Assembly (NCBI RefSeq): GCF_000316645.1 | Contig: NC_019684.1 | Coordinates: forward strand, 2,323,501 to 2,387,500 | Length of the DNA: 64,000 nt | Reading direction: 5' to 3' | From: Nostoc sp. PCC 7524 | GTDB lineage: Bacteria; Cyanobacteriota; Cyanobacteriia; Cyanobacteriales; Nostocaceae | Part shown: piece after piece, positions 33,820 through 41,916 of the stretch | Position numbering within the stretch: the stretch's first letter is position 1 | Layout: each line of letters starts with the position of its first letter | The notes under the pieces: model-generated | What the model saw: the letters and a program-made list of their open reading frames with translations, nothing else | Database searches by the model: none | What the model was told of the DNA's origin: nothing | Made by a program: the position numbers and the translations under genes

Positions 33820-34641
33820 TCACTTTAATTTGTCGGCTTCAATTAAACGAATGGCGAGAATTGTTTCTGCTAACACACGCTGGAATACGTAATACCAACC
33901 ACGCCAGCCGTCGAAGATCCAGCCTTCGATAATCAAGCAATAGATGAACACCATCCAAGGTGCCAAAATTTTTTGTCTGCGGATACGATCAACCCAATCA
34001 AGTTCACTAAACGGAGTTTCTAGTATTTTCTTGGATTCCAGCACTGTATAGCGTTCTTGCGACCATAACCAGCGACTAAAGGGTTTGCGATCGTCATGGT
34101 ATATATAAGCTGAGAGTAAAGTTGATTTACCCGTTAGCTGTAAAACTTGCGTATGTCCATCATCAATATAAATAGCTTTGCTTTTGCGAAATAGCACTTG
34201 ACGGGGGGGAAGTATTCTCGTGTTACGTACAGGTTTACCCAGGACACAATACTTAAATTTGACAAAATAGCCGTCAATTGTGCCATCTACTGGCAAAGTT
34301 GACATCTCAGTAATTAGCTCATCAGTGACAATATAATCTGCATCTAGAGAAAGTATCCAAGGCGATCGCACTTGCTCTAAACCGTAATTCCACTGTTGAG
34401 CATGGGTGTCAAATGTCCGTTTGAATACTTGAACCTGTGGATAATCGTCTAGAATTCCCAGGGTTGTATCCGTACTATAGCTATCAACAACTATGATATT
34501 TTTAGCCCAAGAGAGATGCTCAAGGGTACGCCCAATATTGGGGGCTTCATTATAGGTAAGAATTACAGGAGTAATTTGATCTAGCATGGATGCAATCACT
34601 TGATCGGAATTAGCGGAATTATCTGTAGTAGGTGTTTGCAT
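33820..34641 (-). CDS. Glycosyltransferase family 2, WaaE/KdtX-like (273 aa)
   Basis: A family 2 enzyme of the lipopolysaccharide core type: ITPVILTYNEAPNIGRTLEH, KNIIVVDSYSTDTTLGILDD, THAQQWNYGLEQVRSPWILS and SLDADYIVTDELITEM (DXD). The conserved sequence VLFRKSKAIYIDDGHTQVLQ is typical of WaaE relatives. The C-terminus has a hydrophobic region (WMVFIYCLIIEGWIFDGWRG) expected to lie at the membrane. Stands alone, with 660 bp of non-coding DNA to the right. Possible role: a side sugar of outer-membrane glycan. Confidence 0.86.
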   Translation of the reverse strand: MQTPTTDNSANSDQVIASMLDQITPVILTYNEAPNIGRTLEHLSWAKNIIVVDSYSTDTTLGILDDYPQVQVFKRTFDTHAQQWNYGLEQVRSPWILSLDADYIVTDELITEMSTLPVDGTIDGYFVKFKYCVLGKPVRNTRILPPRQVLFRKSKAIYIDDGHTQVLQLTGKSTLLSAYIYHDDRKPFSRWLWSQERYTVLESKKILETPFSELDWVDRIRRQKILAPWMVFIYCLIIEGWIFDGWRGWYYVFQRVLAETILAIRLIEADKLK

Positions 34642-35097
34642 AAACTATTTTGATATGTGATTTCGTTGAATCTTGTTCTTGAATAGCATACATAAGCTTG
34701 GGTTTGGGGATTCATTGATCAATTCAGTTGATTAAGGGTCTTAACATATTTACAGACTCACAATTATATTAGTAATTAAGTATAATATTATACTGTAATT
34801 TCAAAACCTAGAAAAATAGTTATACATAAACGTATGACATGATATCCTATTATCCCGGAGATTTTTTACAGTGTTATTGACCAAAAATCCCCAATTATCA
34901 ATCAAAATACTGAAATAAAAATTAATAATTTACGAAATTAACATCATTATTATATATTCAGCTACGATCGCCTAACACCCCCTCAGTTTAGGTAATTAAG
35001 TATATATATTTACCATGAATTCCAGTAATATAGCTGTAACCAATGAGATTGGGACATCAGGAAATCATAAAACCATTACCATCAAAGGCTTTTAAAC

Positions 35098-35133
35098 CTG
35101 TCACCTGTCCCCTGTCCCCTGTCCCCTGCTATA
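35098..35133. repeat. STRR of CTGTCCC-type heptamers
   Basis: Three to four tandem copies of CCTGTCC/CCTGTCA heptamers. This is one of several heptamer families in the window, all matching the cyanobacterial short tandemly repeated repetitive (STRR) class. Confidence 0.8.
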
Positions 35134-35245
35134 GATTTACGGGATTCTTGTCTGGAGGGTGCGCTAGCCAAAACACTGGTTTTTCTGACTCAGCGTCACA
35201 GTCATCTCAGAATTTACACTTGGCTTTGAAAGCATACACTCATCC

Positions 35246-35295
35246 TTGAGAAAGACTTTGTTTGTGGCGATCGCTATAATTGTAGTCTTTCTCAA
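35246..35295. repeat. 12-bp inverted repeat with HIP1 in the loop
   Basis: TTGAGAAAGACT (35246-35257) and its perfect complement (35284-35295) form a strong stem with a 26-nt loop that includes GCGATCGC. It lies just beyond the 3' end of the minus-strand small gene and may stabilise its transcript. There is no T-run on that strand. Confidence 0.6.
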
Positions 35296-35302
35296 ATTTG
35301 TC

Positions 35303-35512
35303 TTAATTTTTTTGCTTGACAAACCTATTAGTGCTAGCTAATACCACAATTAACAGTACAAGTTGAATAGGCCAAGGTGCTAAAACCAAACTTAGAATGA
35401 GACTGAGAATCGTAAATAAACTCACAAGGTAAGCCGTTTCGTCATGGCATTTTTTAGATATATAACCAGTTGCCAAACCAGTAGCAAGAGGAATCAAAAA
35501 AAACAAGGGCAT
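35303..35512 (-). CDS. Small two-span membrane protein (69 aa)
   Basis: A hydrophobic peptide with two likely membrane spans, FFLIPLATGLATGYISKKC and LVLAPWPIQLVLLIVVLAS. A good ribosome binding site (GGGAGG about 9 bp upstream, in the 35520s on the complement) supports translation. I do not recognise a family. It stands alone between a non-coding region and the tex promoter region. Confidence 0.55.
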   Translation of the reverse strand: MPLFFLIPLATGLATGYISKKCHDETAYLVSLFTILSLILSLVLAPWPIQLVLLIVVLASTNRFVKQKN

Positions 35513-35752
35513 TTATACTTACCTCCCGAAACTAAATCTCAAGCTTTAATCAAAGCAGATGCAATACATTTTTGTGTGCGTGGTTAATCTTACATCTATC
35601 CCAGTTATGCCACAATACATTACTTAAAATAACTGAATTTTTTGTGAAGTTTACGTAATCATATAGTAAATTAGCTTAACACTCGATATTGTTGTTGGCA
35701 CAACGATTTAGCATATTACCTTTAGGAATCGCGTTTTCAAATTAGACACCCA

Positions 35753-37921
35753 ATGCTGAACATTCCTCAAATCCTGGCAACTGAACTAGAACTAAAACCC
35801 TATCAAATACAAAACGCGCTAGAACTTTTGGCAGAGGGTGCGACAATTCCCTTCATTGCACGTTACCGTAAAGAGCGCACTGGCGAAATGAATGAAGTCC
35901 AACTGCGTGAACTTGCTGATAGGTATACATACTTAACAGAATTAGAAGCCAGGAAGTCCGTAATTTTAAAAGCGATCGCTGAACAAGGTAAACTGACGGA
36001 CGAATTGCAAGCAAAAATCTCATCTTGTTTCCAAAAAACTGAACTTGAGGATTTATACCTACCATATCGCCCAAAACGCCGCACTCGCGCCACTATCGCC
36101 AGAGAGAAAGGTTTGCAACCTCTGGCAGAATTGATCAAATCTTTAAACATTAAAAATCCCATTTCTGCCTCATTAGAAGCAGAAGCCACGAAATATATTT
36201 CGGAGACAACAGGTGTAAAAACAGTAGATGAAGCATTAAAAGGTGCATCTGATATTCTGGCGGAAGAAGTAGCAGAAAAAGCCGATTTGCGGGCATATAT
36301 TCGGGATTATCTGCTAGAAGATGGCGTATTTCTTTCCCGCATCAAAGATGATTATCCTGAAGGTACAACTAAGTTTGAAATGTACCGCAACTATCAAATT
36401 CGTGTGAAAAATATTGCTCCCCATAATATGCTGGCTTTGTGCCGGGGTGAAGCTGAGGGAGTATTAAACTTTGATATTGGCTTTGATGAAGATTTTATAC
36501 TTTCCTATCTAGAATCCCAAGAAATTAAAACTAAAGTCCGGGTAATTCGGGATTTTTATCAAGGGATGTTGAAGGATGCTTTTAACCGTCTCATGAAAAC
36601 TTCCCTCATAGGTGAAGTAATTGCCGATAAGAAAATTTATGCAGATATTGAATCGATTAAAACCTTTGAAACAAATCTGCGGGAATTATTGCTATCTGCA
36701 CCGGCGGGAATGAAGCCAACCTTAGCTATAGATCCAGGGTTCAGAACTGGTTGTAAAGTTGCAATTATGGGAGAAACTGGGAAATTTTTAGAATATCAAG
36801 CCATATTTCCCCATCAAGCTGCTGAACAACGAACTAAAGCCGCTCAAACTCTCAAAAATCTGATTGAAAAATATCACATTGAGTTAATCGCCATAGGCAA
36901 TGGTACAGCTTCCCGTGAGACAGATGAGTTTGTCACGCAAGTATTACAAGCACTAGATCGTAAACCCATAAAAGTCATAGTCAATGAATCTGGTGCATCA
37001 ATATACTCTGCAAGTAAAGTGGCGCTCGAAGAGTTTCCCGATTTAGATGTGACAGTACGTGGTGCGATTAGTATCGGTCGGCGCTTACAAGATCCTTTAG
37101 CAGAACTGGTTAAAATTGATCCTAAATCCATTGGTGTAGGACAATACCAGCATGATGTTGATCAGAAGTTGTTGAAGAAGAAATTAGATGAAACTGTAGA
37201 AAGCTGCGTTAACTATGTTGGTGTAGACTTGAACACTGCTTCTAAAGAACTGTTAACATTTGTTTCGGGGATTACACCCACAGTTGCTAATAATATAGTG
37301 GCTTATCGTAACCAGCATGGAGCCTTTAAAAATCGCCAACAACTCCTAAAAGTGGCAAAACTGGGGCCGAAAGCCTTTGAACAAGCGGCTGGATTTTTGC
37401 GGATTCGCGGGGGAGACAACCCTTTAGATAATACAGCCGTGCATCCAGAAAGTTACCCAGTTGTGCAAGCGATCGCCTCCGATTTAAATGTACCCTTAAA
37501 TCAGGTAACGCAAATTGCCGAAAAATTGCCAAAGGCTAACTTAAAAAAATATGTCACTGATACCGTTGGGGAACCTACACTGCGCGACATCCTTAAAGAA
37601 CTAGAAAAACCAGGTAGAGATCCCCGTGCAGAATTTAAGTATGCCACCTTTAAAGAAGGGATTAAGGAAATCAGTGATTTGCAGGTAGGAATGGAACTAG
37701 AAGGAATCGTCACCAATGTTGCCAACTTTGGTGCCTTTGTTGATATTGGTGTACATCAAGATGGTTTAGTACATATCTCCCAACTCGCCGACAGATTTAT
37801 CGATGATCCCAAAAAAGTGGTCAAAGTCGGACAAGTGGTGCAAGTGCGGGTGTTAGAAGTCAACGAAAAGTTAAAGCGTATTAGTTTGTCTATGAAAGCA
37901 ATTAAAGGCAATAGGCAATAG
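35753..37921 (+). CDS. tex: Tex-type RNA-binding transcription accessory protein (722 aa)
   Basis: All domains of Tex are present: the helical N-terminal domain (ATIPFIARYRKERTGEMNE), a YqgF/RNase H-like domain (TLAIDPGFRTGCKVAIMGET), helix-hairpin-helix (GITPTVANNIVAYRNQHGAF) and a C-terminal S1 RNA-binding domain (LEGIVTNVANFGAFVDIGVH, then DGLVHISQLADRF). Tex binds nucleic acids and affects transcription; it is nearly universal. The last codons, GNRQ and stop, are read from the GGCAATA heptamer repeat that starts at the gene end, so the native tail has been replaced or extended by the repeat. Confidence 0.95.
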   Translation: MLNIPQILATELELKPYQIQNALELLAEGATIPFIARYRKERTGEMNEVQLRELADRYTYLTELEARKSVILKAIAEQGKLTDELQAKISSCFQKTELEDLYLPYRPKRRTRATIAREKGLQPLAELIKSLNIKNPISASLEAEATKYISETTGVKTVDEALKGASDILAEEVAEKADLRAYIRDYLLEDGVFLSRIKDDYPEGTTKFEMYRNYQIRVKNIAPHNMLALCRGEAEGVLNFDIGFDEDFILSYLESQEIKTKVRVIRDFYQGMLKDAFNRLMKTSLIGEVIADKKIYADIESIKTFETNLRELLLSAPAGMKPTLAIDPGFRTGCKVAIMGETGKFLEYQAIFPHQAAEQRTKAAQTLKNLIEKYHIELIAIGNGTASRETDEFVTQVLQALDRKPIKVIVNESGASIYSASKVALEEFPDLDVTVRGAISIGRRLQDPLAELVKIDPKSIGVGQYQHDVDQKLLKKKLDETVESCVNYVGVDLNTASKELLTFVSGITPTVANNIVAYRNQHGAFKNRQQLLKVAKLGPKAFEQAAGFLRIRGGDNPLDNTAVHPESYPVVQAIASDLNVPLNQVTQIAEKLPKANLKKYVTDTVGEPTLRDILKELEKPGRDPRAEFKYATFKEGIKEISDLQVGMELEGIVTNVANFGAFVDIGVHQDGLVHISQLADRFIDDPKKVVKVGQVVQVRVLEVNEKLKRISLSMKAIKGNRQ

Positions 37922-37966
37922 GCAATAGGCAATAGTTAATAGGCAATAGTCAATAGGCAATAGTCA
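37911..37966. repeat. GGCAATA heptamer STRR overlapping the tex stop codon
   Basis: Tandem and broken copies of GGCAATA/GTCAATA begin inside the tex coding region and continue past its stop. The same heptamer occurs at 47098-47128 and 62090-62118 and, reversed, near 29,090. Confidence 0.85.
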
Positions 37967-37972
37967 AAACTA

Positions 37973-37996
37973 AGCCGCCCATCAATGTAGGTGGCT
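37973..37996 (+). terminator. Possible terminator after tex
   Basis: AGCCGCC and GGTGGCT form a 7-bp stem (one G-U pair) with a 10-nt loop, then GTCTTTAATTTT. The T-run is broken, so efficiency is uncertain. The rest of the gap to 38227 contains dispersed Nostoc repeats with CTACGGGACGCTACGCG. Confidence 0.35.
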
Positions 37997-38227
37997 GTCT
38001 TTAATTTTGAATTTTGTAGGCGCAAGCCTTCCCTACGGGACGCTACGCGTTGGCGTTAGCCTCTCGTAGAGATGTCGTAGACTATGCGTGAATTTTGAAT
38101 TGATTCAAGAAATAGTCCCATTGGTAGAAACACAATCTATCTTGTAAGAGATGTTGAGTATTCGCCCATTATTTAAAGATAGGAGAAGATATTTCAAATT
38201 GTCTTTTTCTGATTTTTAGGTAAAAAA

Positions 38228-38623
38228 ATGTTGGGAACATTTCTTACAGTTCTAGCTACAGCCCTGAGCCTACTAATTGTTGATTTAGTTGTGCCGGGTG
38301 TGAACATTTCTAATTTTCCAGCCGCTTTAATTGCTGGTTTGGCAATTGGTTTAATCAACGGCTCAATCAAGCCAATTCTTTCTACTCTATCTCTACCACT
38401 TAATTTTTTAACGTTAGGAGCATTTTCTCTCGTCGTCAATGGTATTTGTTTTTCCCTAGCAGCCGGTTTAGTACCTGGGTTTAGTGTTAGCGGTATTCTT
38501 GCCTTTATTCTAGGCCCTGTTGTTTTATCTTTTGCTAACACTTTTATCAGCAAATACTTTGCAGAGAAAAATTTAGCTTTAAGTGGAGATATAGAAACCA
38601 AAGGAGAATTACCATCTAGATAA
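38228..38623 (+). CDS. Phage holin family 4-like membrane protein (131 aa)
   Basis: Four hydrophobic segments: FLTVLATALSLLIVDLVVPG, ALIAGLAIGLINGSIKPILS, LTLGAFSLVVNGICFSLAAG and ILAFILGPVVLSFANTFISK. The N-G/S-x-I-K-P-I motif in the second is diagnostic of the superfamily IV holin-like (DUF of the YvlD type) proteins. These are ordinary chromosomal membrane proteins in most bacteria with no proved lysis role. It lies between tex and a PMP3-like gene, both in the same direction. Confidence 0.85.
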   Translation: MLGTFLTVLATALSLLIVDLVVPGVNISNFPAALIAGLAIGLINGSIKPILSTLSLPLNFLTLGAFSLVVNGICFSLAAGLVPGFSVSGILAFILGPVVLSFANTFISKYFAEKNLALSGDIETKGELPSR

Positions 38624-38722
38624 CTGTAATATGAGAGGCGTTAAAAGAATCACGTCTCTATTTCACCAAGTTTGTATCAAGAGAATCTGAGTAAATAAAG
38701 TTTCAACAGTAGCAACAATTTT

Positions 38723-38914
38723 ATGAAAATAGTACGTTTTCTTCTGGGTTTATTAATACCACCGCTAGGTGTTTTCTTAACAGTTGGAGTCGGGCCAACT
38801 TTAGTAATTAATATTCTGCTCACCCTTTTAGGTTGGCTACCGGGTAGCATTCATGCAATTTGGGTAATTGCCAAACACGAAGAACAGGTAAATGCAGGCA
38901 GAGGTATTTACTAA
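38723..38914 (+). CDS. PMP3/YqaE-family small membrane peptide (63 aa)
   Basis: Two-span proteolipid of the UPF0057/PMP3 family: LLGLLIPPLGVFLTVGVGPT (with P-P-L-G-V) followed by NILLTLLGWLPGSIHAIWVI (G-x-x-P-G-x-I-H-A). The family is linked to membrane potential and salt stress in plants and yeast; the bacterial role is unclear. A strong bidirectional hairpin terminator follows. Confidence 0.92.
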   Translation: MKIVRFLLGLLIPPLGVFLTVGVGPTLVINILLTLLGWLPGSIHAIWVIAKHEEQVNAGRGIY

Positions 38915-38925
38915 CCTTAATCTAA

Positions 38926-38955
38926 AATAGGTAGGAATTGAACCTACCTATTTTT
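38926..38955. terminator. Bidirectional terminator between the PMP3-like gene and gatB
   Basis: AATAGGTAGG and CCTACCTATT form a perfect 10-bp stem with a 7-nt loop. Ts follow on the plus strand (TTTTTG) and on the minus strand (TTTTAGA). It ends transcription of the converging genes, lying just before the gatB stop at 38957. Confidence 0.88.
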
Positions 38956-38956
38956 G

Positions 38957-40432
38957 TTAGCTATTCAGTTTTTTATCGACCAGTTCATTAGTTAGTTTAG
39001 GATCAGCGCGTTTGTTGGTCTTTTTCAAAACTTGACCGACAAAGAAGCCTTTGAGGTTGGTGTTACCGTTGCGATACTTTTCTAGTTCTTTAGGGTTAGC
39101 AGCGATTACTTCATCAACGATAGGTTCGAGGACACTGGCATCGCTGATGAGTTCTTGACCGGCAAAGGCTTGCTCTGGAGATAGTCCTGTGAGTAACTCT
39201 GGTAACTTTTGTTTAGCTTGAGCGTTACTGATTTTACCGCTTTCAATACGGGTGATGACATCAGCTAAATTAGCGGGAGTCAAGCCAATTTCTGTGATGC
39301 TGAGTTTTTGCTTGTTGAGGTAAGCGGCGATATCTTGAGTAATCCAGTTAGCAGCCGCTTTAGGATTAGCACCAGCTGCGATCGCACTTTCAAAATATTG
39401 AGCTACAGAAACCTCTTCTGTCAAGACTCGCGTATCATAAGCCGAAAGTCCCAATTCGCTTTCATAATTGTGGCGTTTTTGGGCTGGTAGTTCTGGTAGT
39501 TCGCTGCGCCATTGATTGAGTTGTGCTTCTGACACCTCAATGGGTGCTAAATCTGGTTCGGGGAAGTAGCGATAATCGCTAGAACCTTCCTTAGTCCGCA
39601 TACTGATAGTGCGTTGTGAACCTTCTTCCCAGAGGCGCGTTTCTTGAATGATGCGTTCCCCAGCTTCTACGGCAGCGATTTGGCGTTCAATTTCGTATTC
39701 AATCGCCCGTTGAATGGCGTTGAAGGAGTTCATATTTTTAATTTCTACCTTCGTACCAAATTCTTTTTGTCCCACGGGACGCACTGAGATGTTGACATCA
39801 CAGCGTAGAGAACCTTCTTGCATATTGCCATCACTCACACCCAGATAGCGCAAAATCCGGCGTAGTTCTTGGGCATATTCCGCCGCTTCTTGTCCAGAAC
39901 GAATATCAGGTTCGGAAACAATTTCGACTAATGGCACACCTGCGCGATTGTAGTCTACCAGAGAATAGGTAGAACCGGAGAGGCGATCGCTGCCGGCATG
40001 GACAAGTTTACCTGCGTCTTCTTCCATGTGCAAACGCGTAATCCCAATCCGCTTACGAGTGGGATTCCCATCTGCATCTACCAACTCAATTTCTAACCAA
40101 CCATGTTCCGCAATGGGTAGATCATACTGAGAAATTTGGTAATTTTTGGGTAAATCGGGATAAAAATACTGTTTACGGTCAAATTTGCTATATTTAGCGA
40201 TTTGGCAATTTAGCGCCAAACCTGCTTTGACAGCGTACTCTAAAACTTTTTGGTTGAGTACAGGTAACACCCCAGGTAAACCCATACAAATAGGGTCAAT
40301 GTTAGTATTAGGGTCAGCACCAAACGCTGTAGAGCTATTAGAGAAAATCTTGGTATTGGTACTGAGTTGACAGTGGGTTTCTAGACCAATAATCGCTTCA
40401 TACTCAGTTTTTACACTTGTAGCAGCAGTCAT
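38957..40432 (-). CDS. gatB: Aspartyl/glutamyl-tRNA amidotransferase subunit B (491 aa)
   Basis: GatB activates the side chain of Glu-tRNA(Gln) or Asp-tRNA(Asn) and, with GatA and GatC, forms the amidated aminoacyl-tRNA. Seen: YEAIIGLETHCQLSTNTKIF, PGVLPVLNQ, ISQYDLPIAEHGWLEIEL, LHMEEDAGKLVHAG, LVDYNRAGVPLVEIVSEPDI, RCDVNISVRPVG and a YqeY-type tail (GFFVGQVLKKTNKRADPKL). The length is that of other GatB proteins. It stands alone; the other subunits are not in the window. Confidence 0.97.
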   Translation of the reverse strand: MTAATSVKTEYEAIIGLETHCQLSTNTKIFSNSSTAFGADPNTNIDPICMGLPGVLPVLNQKVLEYAVKAGLALNCQIAKYSKFDRKQYFYPDLPKNYQISQYDLPIAEHGWLEIELVDADGNPTRKRIGITRLHMEEDAGKLVHAGSDRLSGSTYSLVDYNRAGVPLVEIVSEPDIRSGQEAAEYAQELRRILRYLGVSDGNMQEGSLRCDVNISVRPVGQKEFGTKVEIKNMNSFNAIQRAIEYEIERQIAAVEAGERIIQETRLWEEGSQRTISMRTKEGSSDYRYFPEPDLAPIEVSEAQLNQWRSELPELPAQKRHNYESELGLSAYDTRVLTEEVSVAQYFESAIAAGANPKAAANWITQDIAAYLNKQKLSITEIGLTPANLADVITRIESGKISNAQAKQKLPELLTGLSPEQAFAGQELISDASVLEPIVDEVIAANPKELEKYRNGNTNLKGFFVGQVLKKTNKRADPKLTNELVDKKLNS

Positions 40433-40508
40433 AATATTATAAAGTTCAACAAATTCACGTAGATCACCATTTTAGCTCTGAGGGAGGCGGGATTGGGAAT
40501 TAGGAAGA

Positions 40509-40560
40509 AGCAGAGGAGCAGAGGAGACAAGGTAGAGATTGACTATCACCTGTCACCTAT
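40509..40560. repeat. 52-bp repeat, left inverted copy
   Basis: It matches the reverse complement of 47125-47176 perfectly over 52 bp. It contains AGCAGAGG octamers, a unique core (ACAAGGTAGAGATTGACTAT) and the start of the TCACCTA heptamers. The pair brackets both sensor-kinase genes and most of the dev operon. Confidence 0.85.
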
Positions 40561-40602
40561 CACCTATCACCTGTCACCTATCACCTATCACCTGTCACCT
40601 AT
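40546..40602. repeat. STRR of TCACCTA/TCACCTG heptamers
   Basis: About eight tandem heptamers TCACCTA or TCACCTG. They adjoin the stop codon of the histidine kinase gene (40599) and the last units touch it. Confidence 0.85.
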
Positions 40603-41903
40603 TTCCCCAAAGGCAACTCAATCATAAACTCAGTACCTTGTTCTGGTAACGAAATAAAACTGAGTTTGCCACCGTGTTTATCTACAATAATTTGGTGAGC
40701 AATTGATAAGCCTAAACCTGTGCCTTTATTAATTGGTTTAGTTGTAAATAATGGCTGAAGAATTCGCTCTCTAATATCATTATTTATGCCTTTGCCATTA
40801 TCAACTATGCGAATGATGACTCTTTGTTCATCAGGCTGTTCTGTGATCACTTTGATTGTTGGCTGAAAGTCCTTACCTGACTTTTCTAACTTTTCCTCTA
40901 TGGCATCAATAGCATTAGCTAACAAATTCATAAATACCTGATTAATTTGCCCTGGATAACACTCTACCTCTGGCAAATCACCATATTGTTTAACTACTAC
41001 AATTTCTGGGCGGCTCCCTAAAGCTTTAAGGCGATGGCGTAAAATTACTAAGGTGCTATCTAGTCCTAAATGCAAGTTCGCTAACACTTTGGTATCGGCA
41101 TCTAAGCGTGAGAAGTTTCGCAGCGATATGGAAATTTCTTTGATGCGCTGAGTGCTTAATTTCATGGAGTCGAGTAGTTTTGGTAAATCTTCTAAGACAA
41201 ACTCAATATCTAGTTCTTCTAGTTCTTCTTGAAGTTCCAGTATTTCTGGACAATATTTTTGATAAAGTTTTAAAGCTTGGGATAGAGACTTGGCATATTC
41301 ATAAGCGGGGGCAAGATTACTGATGAGGCAACCAATCGGGTTATTGACTTCATGGGCTACCCCTGCCACTAATTGACCAAGCATTGATAATTTTTCTTGT
41401 TGTACGATTTTAACTTGCGCTTTTTGCAAGTCTGCTGTGCGTTCTGTAACTATTTGCTCTAAATCTTCAGTTAATTCTAATAATTGCGTATTTTTTTCTG
41501 CCAGATTTTTAGTAAGTTCTCGTAGTTTTAACTGGACATTTACTCGTGCTAAGACTTCTTCTTTCTCAAAAGGCTTTGTAATATAGTCTACGGCTCCTAA
41601 AGACAGTCCTTTGACTTTGTTGGCTGTATCAGATAAAGCCGTCATAAAAATAATCGGGATGTCTTGAGTTAAAGGATCTGCTTTTAATAAAGTACAGGTT
41701 TCAAATCCATTAATTCCTGGCATTTCTACATCCAAAAGGATGAGCAGAGGGAGTTCTTGTTGGGCTTGCTTAATAGCACTTTCACCGTCAACTGCTAGCC
41801 TCACACGTAATCCTACACTTTTTAATGCTTCTTTGAGTACAGATAAGTTAGTGGAGTTATCGTCCACAATTAAAATAAATTCTGTTGCGGAATTTAAAGT
41901 CAT
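40599..41903 (-). CDS. Response-regulator/histidine kinase fusion (434 aa)
   Basis: A receiver domain comes first (FILIVDDNSTNLSVLKEALK; phospho-acceptor D58 in LILLDVEMPG; the K-P pair in YITKPFEKEEV), then a coiled coil, then HisKA with H near 184 (GQLVAGVAHEVNNPIGCLIS) and a HATPase domain (VFMNLLANAIDAIEEKL; RIVDNGKGI; KGTGLGLSIAHQII). Such REC-first kinases usually take a phosphate from another kinase and pass it on. The gene starts 13 bp after the neighbouring hybrid kinase, so the two are probably one operon and one phosphorelay. Confidence 0.92.
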   Translation of the reverse strand: MTLNSATEFILIVDDNSTNLSVLKEALKSVGLRVRLAVDGESAIKQAQQELPLLILLDVEMPGINGFETCTLLKADPLTQDIPIIFMTALSDTANKVKGLSLGAVDYITKPFEKEEVLARVNVQLKLRELTKNLAEKNTQLLELTEDLEQIVTERTADLQKAQVKIVQQEKLSMLGQLVAGVAHEVNNPIGCLISNLAPAYEYAKSLSQALKLYQKYCPEILELQEELEELDIEFVLEDLPKLLDSMKLSTQRIKEISISLRNFSRLDADTKVLANLHLGLDSTLVILRHRLKALGSRPEIVVVKQYGDLPEVECYPGQINQVFMNLLANAIDAIEEKLEKSGKDFQPTIKVITEQPDEQRVIIRIVDNGKGINNDIRERILQPLFTTKPINKGTGLGLSIAHQIIVDKHGGKLSFISLPEQGTEFMIELPLGK

Positions 41904-41916
41904 ATTTTTAATAAAA

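Larger units (their letters stand above)
34642..35302. other. Non-coding region with repeats
   Basis: Mostly AT-rich. It carries an STRR of CTGTCCC units near 35,100 and an inverted repeat at 35246-35295. A 68-codon plus-strand frame at 35043 reads through the STRR and has no family-like content, so it is not counted as a gene. Confidence 0.5.

Noticed and set aside
35043..35249. 68-codon plus-strand ORF
   Set aside because: A good part is translated CTGTCCC heptamers; no domain or ribosome site.
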